The notes beneath the pieces were generated by a model, which was not told where the DNA came from, did not search any database, and saw nothing but the letters and a program-made list of their open reading frames with translations. 64,000 nucleotides of DNA, from positions 92,323 to 156,322 of the forward strand of contig JAEWCL010000018.1 in NCBI GenBank assembly GCA_023390655.1. Reading direction: 5' to 3'. Made by a program: the position numbers and the translations under genes. Each line of letters begins with the position of its first letter. Positions within the stretch are counted from its first letter, which is position 1. Source of the DNA: Bacillota bacterium. GTDB lineage: Bacteria > Bacillota > Clostridia > Christensenellales > CAG-138. Below, one piece after another: positions 57,773-64,000 of the stretch.

Positions 57773-58086
57773 TGTGTTCTCCTTCCGGCAATATGCTGTT
57801 ATTTCGTACGGAATGCCTTTATGCACGGCGCCGTTGCCATGCGATTGGATGCCTTTATCATACCATACGGATCGTTCGGATTTCTACTGGTTCAAGCTCC
57901 AAAAATGAAATTTATTTTTTGCAGCTAAAATATTTTTTGGTTCGCCATTCCGCAGCAAACCCGCGCAGTTTTTCCGAACAATGGAGGGCGGAAAAGCGCC
58001 TCTTTTGCAGTGGATTGGCTGTGCCAATCATAGTTGTGCAGGCAAGCAATATATTTATAGAAAACTCGCTTGCGGAAGGATATCAA
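57773..58086. other. Divergent promoter region between carbamate kinase and amine oxidase
   Basis: On the minus strand an extended -10 (TGG then TATGAT, 57857-57865) fits arcC. On the plus strand TTGTGC (58034-58039) and TATAGA (58056-58061) are 16 bp apart and fit the amine oxidase gene. A long in-frame extension of that gene into this region is rejected. No other gene is seen. Confidence 0.45.
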
Positions 58087-59763
58087 ATGGAGCAGGATAT
58101 TTTTACGAATCCCACCGATGCGCAGCGGCATGCGCTGTTGGAGCGCTCGCTGGAACTGGCGGGCAGGCCGGAGGATTATGAGAATGTCCTTGCGCTGTTA
58201 AGCCCGCCGCCGGATATTCTCAATTACCAAAAGCCGGGCGCGATGAAGAACCGGCGGATCGGCATCATCGGCGGAGGCCTTGCGGGATTGTGCGCCGCAT
58301 TTGAACTAAGGAAACTGGGTGCGGACATTACCATATTTGACGCCCAGAAGGAACGAATCGGCGGCAGGGTCTATACGCACTACTTTGATCCGGCTTACCG
58401 GTATTACGGCGAGTTCGGGGCGGTACGCATCCCCGTATCCCACGAAACAACCTGGCATTACCTGAACCTGTTTGAATTGCAAACAGAATCCATGGCGGCG
58501 CCCGCGGGAAACAATTTTATTTATGCCCATGGCACAAGGATTCGGCGGGAACCAAGCGGCAATACGATTACAACCTCGCTTTACCCGCTCTATCCGCTTA
58601 CTGAAACGGAGCGGCGTACGCCATGGAATGTGCTTAGCGACTATGCCATGAATACGATGCTGTTAAGCCTCCCTCCCGCAACGCGGACGGAAATCCTCCG
58701 GATATTGCCCGCATATTCTCAAGACTATGCCGAGATTACACGGCTGAGCACCCGGCAGGTGTTTGAACGGCTGGGCCTGAGCCAGGGGGCCATCAGCCTC
58801 ATTGCCGCGGTAGAACCGCTCACGGGGGCGCTGATGGACAGCAGCCATGATGAAGTCATGAGCAGCATCTACTCCATGGATTTCTCCAATGTCTATCGGG
58901 TGGGCGGCGGCATGGTACACCTGCCGATGGCGTTCTACCGCTCTTTGAGCAACCACAACCCGGCAGAATACAGGCTGCCCAAAGAGGCGCTGGGGCGGGT
59001 ATCCATCGGGTTGGGATATGCGGTCACGGGGATTTCCCTGGCATCCGCTGAAAAACAGGTGATGCTTCGTTACCGCAGGCCCGATGACCGGGAGGAAGAA
59101 GCCGCATTTGATTACGTGGTGTGTGCGATCCCGTTTTCAACGTTAAGAACGGCATTCATCACGCCTTTTTTCAGCGATCAAAAGATGCAGGCCATCCGGG
59201 AACTCAACTATATGGATGCGCTCAAGTGCCTGCTGCTGTGCAATACGCGTTTCTGGGAGGAGGATGCGCCCTATGGCCGGATGAACGGGGGCATTTCGTT
59301 TACCGATCTTCCCATCCAATCCATCCTTTATCCGTCGGACCATCTCCGGTGCCTCGAAGAGGGTTCCTGCGGCCCGGATGCTCCCGGCGTATTGACGGGC
59401 GCATATAATATCGACCGGGATGCGACCCGGCTGGGGAATCAGAATGTTGTAAGGCGCTTTGAACAGATTAAAGAGAATATTGCAAGAGTGCACGGCGTCT
59501 CTCCCGGATTTCTCGATGCCCGCATTGTAAGCCACAAGACGGTGGAATGGAACGCCCAGCACTGGGCGCGGGGCGCTTTTTCCGTCAATGGCCCGGGGCA
59601 GAAGCTGAATTTTGCCTATGCCATGCAACAGCCGGAATATGAAAACAGGGTGTTTCTCGCAGGAGAGCATATGTCCGTCAAGCAGGGGTGGATACAAGGG
59701 GCGCTATACAGCGCGATGATGGCTGCCAACCGGATCGCCATACAGGAAAGCGACGCAAGATAG
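58087..59763 (+). CDS. FAD-dependent amine oxidase family protein
   Basis: The 558-residue protein has an N-terminal helical extension of about 55 residues, then the FAD motif RRIGIIGGGLAGLCAAFELRKLGADITIFDAQ with GGRVYTHYF and GEFGAVRIP. The middle shows the substrate domain with HDEVMSSIYSMDFSNVYRVGGGMVHL, and the C-terminus has the FAD-binding RVFLAGEHMSVKQGWIQGAL. It resembles L-amino-acid/monoamine oxidases. Such enzymes need oxygen or another electron acceptor, which is odd for an anaerobe; an unknown acceptor is possible. ATG 58087 has GGAAGGA upstream. A strong hairpin follows the stop. Confidence 0.9.
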   Translation: MEQDIFTNPTDAQRHALLERSLELAGRPEDYENVLALLSPPPDILNYQKPGAMKNRRIGIIGGGLAGLCAAFELRKLGADITIFDAQKERIGGRVYTHYFDPAYRYYGEFGAVRIPVSHETTWHYLNLFELQTESMAAPAGNNFIYAHGTRIRREPSGNTITTSLYPLYPLTETERRTPWNVLSDYAMNTMLLSLPPATRTEILRILPAYSQDYAEITRLSTRQVFERLGLSQGAISLIAAVEPLTGALMDSSHDEVMSSIYSMDFSNVYRVGGGMVHLPMAFYRSLSNHNPAEYRLPKEALGRVSIGLGYAVTGISLASAEKQVMLRYRRPDDREEEAAFDYVVCAIPFSTLRTAFITPFFSDQKMQAIRELNYMDALKCLLLCNTRFWEEDAPYGRMNGGISFTDLPIQSILYPSDHLRCLEEGSCGPDAPGVLTGAYNIDRDATRLGNQNVVRRFEQIKENIARVHGVSPGFLDARIVSHKTVEWNAQHWARGAFSVNGPGQKLNFAYAMQQPEYENRVFLAGEHMSVKQGWIQGALYSAMMAANRIAIQESDAR

Positions 59764-59765
59764 AA

Positions 59766-59798
59766 AAGCCACCGCGCCGAATACCGGCGCGGTGGCTT
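59766..59798 (-). terminator. Terminator hairpin between the amine oxidase and small-protein genes
   Basis: Perfect 14-bp arms AAGCCACCGCGCCG and complement enclose five bases. On the minus strand TTTTC follows, so it best terminates the small gene at 59812-59985; it may also stop the amine oxidase transcript. Confidence 0.8.
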
Positions 59799-59811
59799 GC
59801 TGGATTGATGA

Positions 59812-59985
59812 TCAATGCCACGGGCTGTTGTCGTGGTTGTTGTTCGCCTTTTTGTTGCCCGTTTTCGCCTTGCCCTGAATTTCAGGCACAGGGGGGACGT
59901 CGTTTTTTTCAATGTGCAGCCGTTTGTTGCTTTCGGTGCCGTGCGGCGCTTCTTCGTCCGGGCGGCGCATACCTGCTTTTGCCAT
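59812..59985 (-). CDS. Small hydrophilic protein (57 residues)
   Basis: The frame starts MAKAGMRRPDEEAPHGTESN and ends NNNHDNSPWH. It is highly polar, with no membrane segment and no Cys, and includes VPPVPEIQGKAKTGNKKANN. AAGGAGG lies nine bases before the ATG, and a strong terminator follows the stop, so it is very probably expressed. I do not recognise a named family; the composition (Asn, Lys, Pro, Gly) resembles small spore-associated proteins, but no signature proves that. Another tiny polar gene lies just upstream. Confidence 0.7.
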   Translation of the reverse strand: MAKAGMRRPDEEAPHGTESNKRLHIEKNDVPPVPEIQGKAKTGNKKANNNHDNSPWH

Positions 59986-60154
59986 ACTACAATTCCTCCT
60001 TGGAGCGGCTTCCTTAAATATAGCCGGTGTCTGTGACACTTATGCCGTCCCGCGTTGCCACATCTGCCTCGCACAGCGTGGTTGCGAGACTTCTTCGGTT
60101 TAGCGGAGCGCCTACGTTATCGCATATCGGCCGGTTATCTTTTCGCCGGCTGCT

Positions 60155-60289
60155 CTATACGTCGTTATGCTCTGCGGATTGCTTCTTGTCGTTCTTCGAT
60201 TTGTTCGCGCTTTCGCGGGTGATGGGCGTTTTGTGATCCGCCTTTTCCGCGCGGGCACGCTTATTGTCAATCTGACTGTCCTTTGGCAA
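60155..60289 (-). CDS. Very small hydrophilic protein (44 residues), TTG start
   Basis: The frame starts at TTG 60289: MPKDSQIDNKRARAEKADHK, and ends KQSAEHNDV. AAAGGAG lies eight bases upstream, ideal for such a start. It is almost fully charged or polar (many Lys, Asp, Glu, Asn, Ser), with no hydrophobic core. It is shorter than usual gene-calling limits. A weak stem GCCGG/CCGGC lies after its stop. Together with the 57-residue gene 169 bases downstream it looks like a pair of small soluble proteins, perhaps made during sporulation. Confidence 0.6.
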   Translation of the reverse strand: MPKDSQIDNKRARAEKADHKTPITRESANKSKNDKKQSAEHNDV

Positions 60290-60355
60290 GAGAACAACTC
60301 CTTTCCGGTGGTTTTCTAAACATATTTTCTGCAAAAGGGGCGGTTCTCATACAAG

Positions 60356-60384
60356 AAAAGAGCCGTGCTGTGCACGGCTCTTTT
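60356..60384 (-). terminator. Intrinsic terminator of the tandem-repeat lipoprotein gene
   Basis: AAAAGAGCCGTGC and GCACGGCTCTTTT form a perfect 13-bp stem around TGT, with the T run built into the stem end. Confidence 0.85.
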
Positions 60385-60401
60385 GAGGCTTTTCTGATTG
60401 C

Positions 60402-61394
60402 TTACTTCGCGTTGGCGGCAGCCTTTGCGATAACGCTGATCATGTCGGTGACATGGATGGTAACGGAACTGACGAGATCGGCGGCAGCGGGTGCGCCTTC
60501 CTTGAGCGCCATGCCGGTCACTTCGTCAACGGTCTTACCGGTCACGTATTTTCCAAACGCTTCGGCCTGCTCATTCCATTCCTTGCCGATGGGGGAAGCG
60601 CCCTTCATGCCATATTCGGGGCCCAGTTCGTTCTTGGTCTTGAAGCTGCTTGCGAGATCCGTCGTGATCTTGCCTTCCACGCTGATGTTGATGTTGGTCT
60701 GGGAAGCATCGATGTAGCAGCTAGTGATCTTGTCGTCTTTGCCAAAGGTGGTGGCGGTATAGTGGGAGTAAGCCTGTGCGAGGCCTTCAGCGTCCGCAGC
60801 GGCATCCTTGGAATTGGCGATGGAGGTGGTCACGCCAAGGCCCAGGGTATCGCCGGCCTTTGCGCCAAGATCCTTCGCGTTTGCAACGGCTTTCACGATC
60901 GCTTCGATATAGCCGTTGGCATGGATGGTAACGGAGCTGACCAGATCAGCGCCGGTGGGTGCGCCTTCTTCATTCAAGGGGATGGCCTTGACTTCGTCAA
61001 CGGTCTTGCCGACAACATATGCGGCCAGAGCGTCAGCCTGTTCATACCATTCCTTGCCGATGGGGGAAGCGCCCTTCATGCCGTAATCGGTGCCGAGCTC
61101 CTGCTTGGACTTGATAACGGAATCCAGCGGAGTTGCGATGGCGCCGGCAGCGGTGAACGCAATCTTGGTCTGCGCGGTGTCGATTTTACAATTGAGAATT
61201 TTGCCGTCTTCGCCGACGAGAACAGCAGCGACGATGGAATCAACCTGGGCATTGCCGTCCTTGTCGCCGGGCTCTTTGGACGAACCGATGGATGATACAA
61301 CACCCATGCCGGTCTTCGCGGACTTTGCGCCGCAGCCGGCGAAAGCAAACAATGCAAGCACCAGCACCAGGGTCAACGCGATATACTTCTTCAT
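60402..61394 (-). CDS. Lipoprotein with two tandem FMN-binding-like repeats
   Basis: The 330-residue protein has a lipoprotein signal (MKKYIALTLVLVLALFAFAGC, Cys21 lipidated). Two homologous repeats of about 150 residues follow (30-175 and 180-330). Each contains DYGMKGASPIGKEW or EYGMKGASPIGKEW, a GKTVDEV segment and ADLVSSVTIH near its end. DLVSSVT resembles the DxxSGAT motif flavinylated by ApbE in extracellular electron-transfer lipoproteins such as PplA, but with a changed centre. So a covalent-flavin role is plausible, not proved. DNA identity between repeats is high around 60580 and 61050. AGGAGGAAG precedes the ATG. Confidence 0.75.
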   Translation of the reverse strand: MKKYIALTLVLVLALFAFAGCGAKSAKTGMGVVSSIGSSKEPGDKDGNAQVDSIVAAVLVGEDGKILNCKIDTAQTKIAFTAAGAIATPLDSVIKSKQELGTDYGMKGASPIGKEWYEQADALAAYVVGKTVDEVKAIPLNEEGAPTGADLVSSVTIHANGYIEAIVKAVANAKDLGAKAGDTLGLGVTTSIANSKDAAADAEGLAQAYSHYTATTFGKDDKITSCYIDASQTNINISVEGKITTDLASSFKTKNELGPEYGMKGASPIGKEWNEQAEAFGKYVTGKTVDEVTGMALKEGAPAAADLVSSVTIHVTDMISVIAKAAANAK

Positions 61395-61752
61395 AGCTTC
61401 CTCCTGAAATTTGATCTACCTCACCGGCAAACTGCCGGCTGAGCATCATTTCGTCAGATAATAAATTAACAAATAATGTTGCAACTGTCTATCTTAAAAA
61501 CATAGATAGAATACATGAGAACGAGAGATTGGGCGTTGTTTACAACAACGATCCGCTTAAAGGGTTCATATATGCCAAAAATGCGTTAAATTGCGGAGAT
61601 ATGAACGTGCATATGGAATTGGAAGCGGACAAGGCTGGTTGATGCCATGAATATCTTGTAAGTACGTCTTAAAAATGGTACACTGTCTCAATAATATATA
61701 ATTTAACAGAGAACGCCCCGCTAGCGGGGCGTTTGGGAGTCGGGCCGAGCGC
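61395..61752. other. Intergenic region with hairpins
   Basis: The lipoprotein leader has a hairpin (CTCACCGGCA/TGCCGGCTGAG, about 61420-61444) and, further upstream, a possible promoter TTGCAA with TTATCT 17 bp away (minus strand). CTATCT/AGATAG is at about 61489-61509. AACGCCCCGC-TA-GCGGGGCGTT (61712-61733) is a perfect palindrome without a T run, before the HD hydrolase gene. A TATAAT at 61697-61702 lacks a good -35. No gene is supported. Confidence 0.5.
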
Positions 61753-62313
61753 ATGCAGAACAAGCACGCCATTACCACATACAAGAACTGTTGCTTTGAT
61801 CCCATGGAGGCCTGCGAGGCGGACATCCGTGTGGAGGATATCGCGCATGCGCTGTCTCTCATTTGCAGGGCAAACGGGCATTTCCGCGTCTTCTATTCCG
61901 TGGGGCAGCATTCCATCCATTGTGCGATGGAAGCGGCCGCTTGCGGCTATTCCGGCAGGACGCAGCTATACTGCCTGATGCACGACGCCGCCGAGGCGTA
62001 TCTTGGAGACGTGACGCGCCCGCTCAAGCGGCACCTGCCCATGTACAGGGACGCGGAAGAAAAGCTGCAGCGCACCATCTATGCAGCACTCTCCATTTTA
62101 TCACCTTCCCAAGAAGAACAGCGCATCATAAAGGAAATTGACGACAGGCTGCTCTACCATGAATTTTTAATGTACCACGGCAGCGAGGTCTGGGACAAAG
62201 CGCCCCCGCTTTCCATTGCGTTGCCTGTTGATGAGGTTGCGCACCGGGAGACGGAACAGCGCTTTCTTGACCTGTTTTCTGCACTCAAAAACAACACGCA
62301 GCCCCATTTCTAG
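61753..62313 (+). CDS. HD-domain phosphohydrolase (YfbR-like)
   Basis: The 186-residue protein has an HD metal-binding pattern: His residues in HFRVFYSVGQHSIHCAMEA, the HD pair in CLMHDAAEAYLGDVTRPLKR and Asp in EIDDRLLYHEFLM. This family includes 5'-nucleotidases and related phosphohydrolases often found in phages and mobile elements; the substrate is unknown. The ribosome site is weak (GGGAG 13 bases upstream), so the start may be wrong. The triple GNAT gene follows by 37 bases and may be in the same transcript. Confidence 0.85.
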   Translation: MQNKHAITTYKNCCFDPMEACEADIRVEDIAHALSLICRANGHFRVFYSVGQHSIHCAMEAAACGYSGRTQLYCLMHDAAEAYLGDVTRPLKRHLPMYRDAEEKLQRTIYAALSILSPSQEEQRIIKEIDDRLLYHEFLMYHGSEVWDKAPPLSIALPVDEVAHRETEQRFLDLFSALKNNTQPHF

Positions 62314-62350
62314 CGGGCGGCGCCAATAAAAAAAGCAGGGAGAGTCTATT

Positions 62351-63799
62351 ATGATTCGATTGCTCAGAGAGAACGAGTATGAAGCCGCAAAAGCGCTTGT
62401 CGGCCGTGTGTTTGACGCGTATGTTGCGCCGGAGTATCCTCCGGAGGGTGTAGAAAGCTTCTATCAATTCCTTTATGCAATCGGAACCGCGTTAGAGGAC
62501 GGCGGGACGCCGTTGCAGCTGTTCGGCCACTTTCTGCGCAATACGCTTACAGGCGTGATAGCCGTACGGGATTGTGCGCATATCTGCCTGCTGTATGTTG
62601 CGCCTGAATATCACAGGCAAGGCATTGGACGCTCTTTATTCCAGGCGGTGCGGCAGGATGCGGTTGCGGCAGGGGCACAGTATATGACGGTAAACGCCTC
62701 CCCCTACGGCGTGCCGGTATACCGGCGGCTGGGGTTTGTACAGACAGGGCCGGAGGAGGAGCGCGACGGCATACGCTTTACGCCCATGCGGTATACGCTC
62801 TATGTTGCGTTTAAGCTGCGTCCGTTTTGCATGGAGGATGCAGAGAGCATTGCAGACTGCGCCAACAATCCGAAGATTGCGGGCAACATGAGAAACGTGT
62901 TCCCCTGTCCCTATACGCTCGAGCATGCAAAAAGCTACCTGGCGCGCTGCATGGCGGAAGGGGAAGAAAAGCAGCTTACCCGCGCCATCGAGGTGGATGG
63001 TAAAGCGGTGGGCAGCATCGGCGTATTTTTAGGCGAAGACGTCTATGAAAAATCCGCTGAAATCGGGTACTGGCTGGCGGAGCCGTACTGGGGGATGGGC
63101 ATCATGGCGCGCGCCGTCAGGGAGCTCTCTGAGCTGGCCTTTTCCCAATATGATATTGTGCGTATTTACGGGGAGGTCTTTGGAGAAAACAGGCCGTCCT
63201 GCCGGGTGCTCGAGCGCGCGGGCTTTACGTTTGAGGGCGTGAAGCGCAGCGCGATCTATAAAAACGGACGTATTCAGGATTCGCACCTGTATGCGCTGGT
63301 GCGCGAGAAAAAGCAGCCGCGGGGCGCGCATGCCGATATATCCATAGAGATGGAGCTTGACACGTTTGACGATGCGCGGCGGCTGTTTGAAGAGTATGCG
63401 AACATGCTCGATATCATGATTTACTTTGAAACGTTCGACGAGGAGCTTAGCTCCCTCCCTGGAGAGTATGCGATGCCGGCGGGGCGGATGCTTGTTGCCC
63501 GCTGCGAAGGCGAGGCAGTCGGCTGCGTTGCCATCAGGCCGCTTACGGAGGGCCGCTGTGAAATGAAGCGCCTGTATGTCAAGCCCAAATTCCGGGGGCT
63601 GCATGTGGGAAGGCGTCTTGCGGAGCGCGCCATCCGGGAAGCGAAGGAGATTGGGTATACCCAGATGCTGTTGGATACGCTCGATATGCTGCAGGATTCC
63701 ATCGCGCTGTTCCACAAGCTGGGGTTTGCGGAGACCATTTCGCTCTACGGTCCGCCCGAGCCCGGCCTTGTCTATATGTCGCTCAACCTGGGCAAGTAA
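62351..63799 (+). CDS. Triple GNAT acetyltransferase fusion
   Basis: The 482-residue protein contains three GNAT domains in a row. The first (1-160) has the acetyl-CoA motif LYVAPEYHRQGIGRSLF. The second (165-325) is RimJ-like (IGYWLAEPYWGMGIMARAV, ENRPSCRVLERAGFTFEG). The third (330-482) has LYVKPKFRGLHVGRRLAERA and FHKLGFAETISLYG. Each transfers acetyl groups to an amine in related proteins, so this one may have several acceptors or have lost some activity. AGGGAGAG precedes the ATG. A hairpin follows the stop. Confidence 0.9.
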   Translation: MIRLLRENEYEAAKALVGRVFDAYVAPEYPPEGVESFYQFLYAIGTALEDGGTPLQLFGHFLRNTLTGVIAVRDCAHICLLYVAPEYHRQGIGRSLFQAVRQDAVAAGAQYMTVNASPYGVPVYRRLGFVQTGPEEERDGIRFTPMRYTLYVAFKLRPFCMEDAESIADCANNPKIAGNMRNVFPCPYTLEHAKSYLARCMAEGEEKQLTRAIEVDGKAVGSIGVFLGEDVYEKSAEIGYWLAEPYWGMGIMARAVRELSELAFSQYDIVRIYGEVFGENRPSCRVLERAGFTFEGVKRSAIYKNGRIQDSHLYALVREKKQPRGAHADISIEMELDTFDDARRLFEEYANMLDIMIYFETFDEELSSLPGEYAMPAGRMLVARCEGEAVGCVAIRPLTEGRCEMKRLYVKPKFRGLHVGRRLAERAIREAKEIGYTQMLLDTLDMLQDSIALFHKLGFAETISLYGPPEPGLVYMSLNLGK

Positions 63800-63817
63800 C
63801 CGTTCGCTGTTTTCAGG

Positions 63818-63841
63818 CCGGATGCGCTATTGCGCGTCCGG
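63818..63841 (+). terminator. Hairpin after the triple GNAT gene
   Basis: CCGGATGCGC and GCGCGTCCGG form a 10-bp stem with one wobble around TATT. The T run is short (TCTTAG). Confidence 0.6.
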
Positions 63842-63843
63842 TC

Positions 63844-64000
63844 TTAGAGTATCGACAAACTCTTTGGGGGCGTGGGGGATTCGAAAATTCCCACATTCAA
63901 TCCGATTTGATAACATGTGCGTCAAATCGGTGGAAAAAATGCCACATAAGCGGCATTTTAACCCACAGAAGACCCATCGGCAAAGTCCGCAGGACTTTGC
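63844..64000. other. Noncoding edge region with several stem-loops
   Basis: Four inverted repeats follow one another: GTGGGGG/CCCAC-type (about 63872-63895), CCGATTTGA/TCAAATCGG (about 63902-63930), AATGCC/GGCATT (about 63939-63958) and GCAAAGTCC/GGACTTTGC (63980-64000). No gene is supported. The last one touches the window edge. Confidence 0.5.

Noticed and set aside
57772..58086. 105-codon extension of the amine oxidase gene
   Set aside because: Crosses the divergent promoter region and has no ribosome site; ATG 58087 has GGAAGGA.
60112..60297. 61-residue minus-strand frame overlapping the 44-residue gene
   Set aside because: Arg/Thr-rich sequence typical of a wrong frame; the 44-residue frame in the same DNA has the ribosome site and a more natural composition.
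1..64000. CRISPR arrays, tRNA, rRNA, transposases, prophage genes
   Set aside because: No repeat-spacer pattern, cloverleaf-type sequence, integrase or phage structural gene was noticed.

Overview
The window is a stretch of chromosome from an anaerobic, spore-forming Clostridia-type Firmicute. SpoIIID sits behind a near-perfect sigma-E promoter. PurR, RecD2, YhbY, DUF1292 and paired GlgC/GlgD are Firmicute types, and Hcp, desulfoferrodoxin and a YgeW/YgeY pair fit anaerobic life. Most genes are GC-rich with strong AGGAGG-type ribosome sites. Two islands are visibly AT-richer: the surface protein at 26.2-28.2 kb and the cluster at 45.2-47.9 kb. I found no tRNA, rRNA, CRISPR array, transposase or prophage block. 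The exact order or genus cannot be read from the sequence alone.

Layout. 0-2 kb: tRNA modification (mnmG) overlapping the start of rsmG. 2.2-13.3 kb: glycogen metabolism (malQ; glgB-glgC-glgD; glgA), interrupted by a DeoR regulator, a YccF-type membrane protein, desulfoferrodoxin and a zinc-ribbon membrane protein. malQ has a textbook promoter whose -10 box lies inside a perfect palindrome. 13.4-15.3 kb: an LCP cell-wall ligase and a DUF1292 protein. 15.5-18.8 kb: a PAS-HTH regulator with ygeY and ygeW. 19-24.8 kb: an EamA permease, a type IIA topoisomerase pair and YhbY. 24.9-25.9 kb: purR with two facing PurBoxes in its own promoter. 26-30 kb: a repeat-rich surface protein, a membrane-anchored XRE regulator and a Cu/Zn SOD-like protein. 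30.2-35.7 kb (minus): a 2-oxoacid dehydrogenase complex in the order E2-E3-E1, with E1 alpha and beta fused. 36-41 kb: GtrA, DUF1653, an SH3-like secreted protein, and a ferredoxin-hcp operon. 41.5-45 kb: recD2, a ComF-type protein, spoIIID.

45.2-47.9 kb (minus) is the most unusual part: a peptidoglycan-binding protein with a Pro/Thr linker, an NlpC/P60 peptidase that appears to be the same gene continued in another frame, then a lipoprotein. This resembles an effector with a candidate immunity lipoprotein. 48-54.5 kb (minus): a phospholipase-C-like protein, typA, a 35-residue membrane peptide, and mtnA-mtaD-nucleoside phosphorylase, which together fit methylthioadenosine salvage through methylthioinosine. 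54.8-64 kb: a membrane protein with degenerate GGDEF and EAL domains, carbamate kinase (a plausible partner of the distant ygeW), an FAD amine oxidase, two tiny hydrophilic proteins, a lipoprotein with two tandem repeats carrying flavinylation-like motifs, an HD hydrolase and a triple GNAT fusion.

Intergenic regions carry several tight stem-loops with 13-14 bp pyrimidine/purine arms. Two copies (10.7 and 22.0 kb) differ by compensatory changes that keep the pairing.
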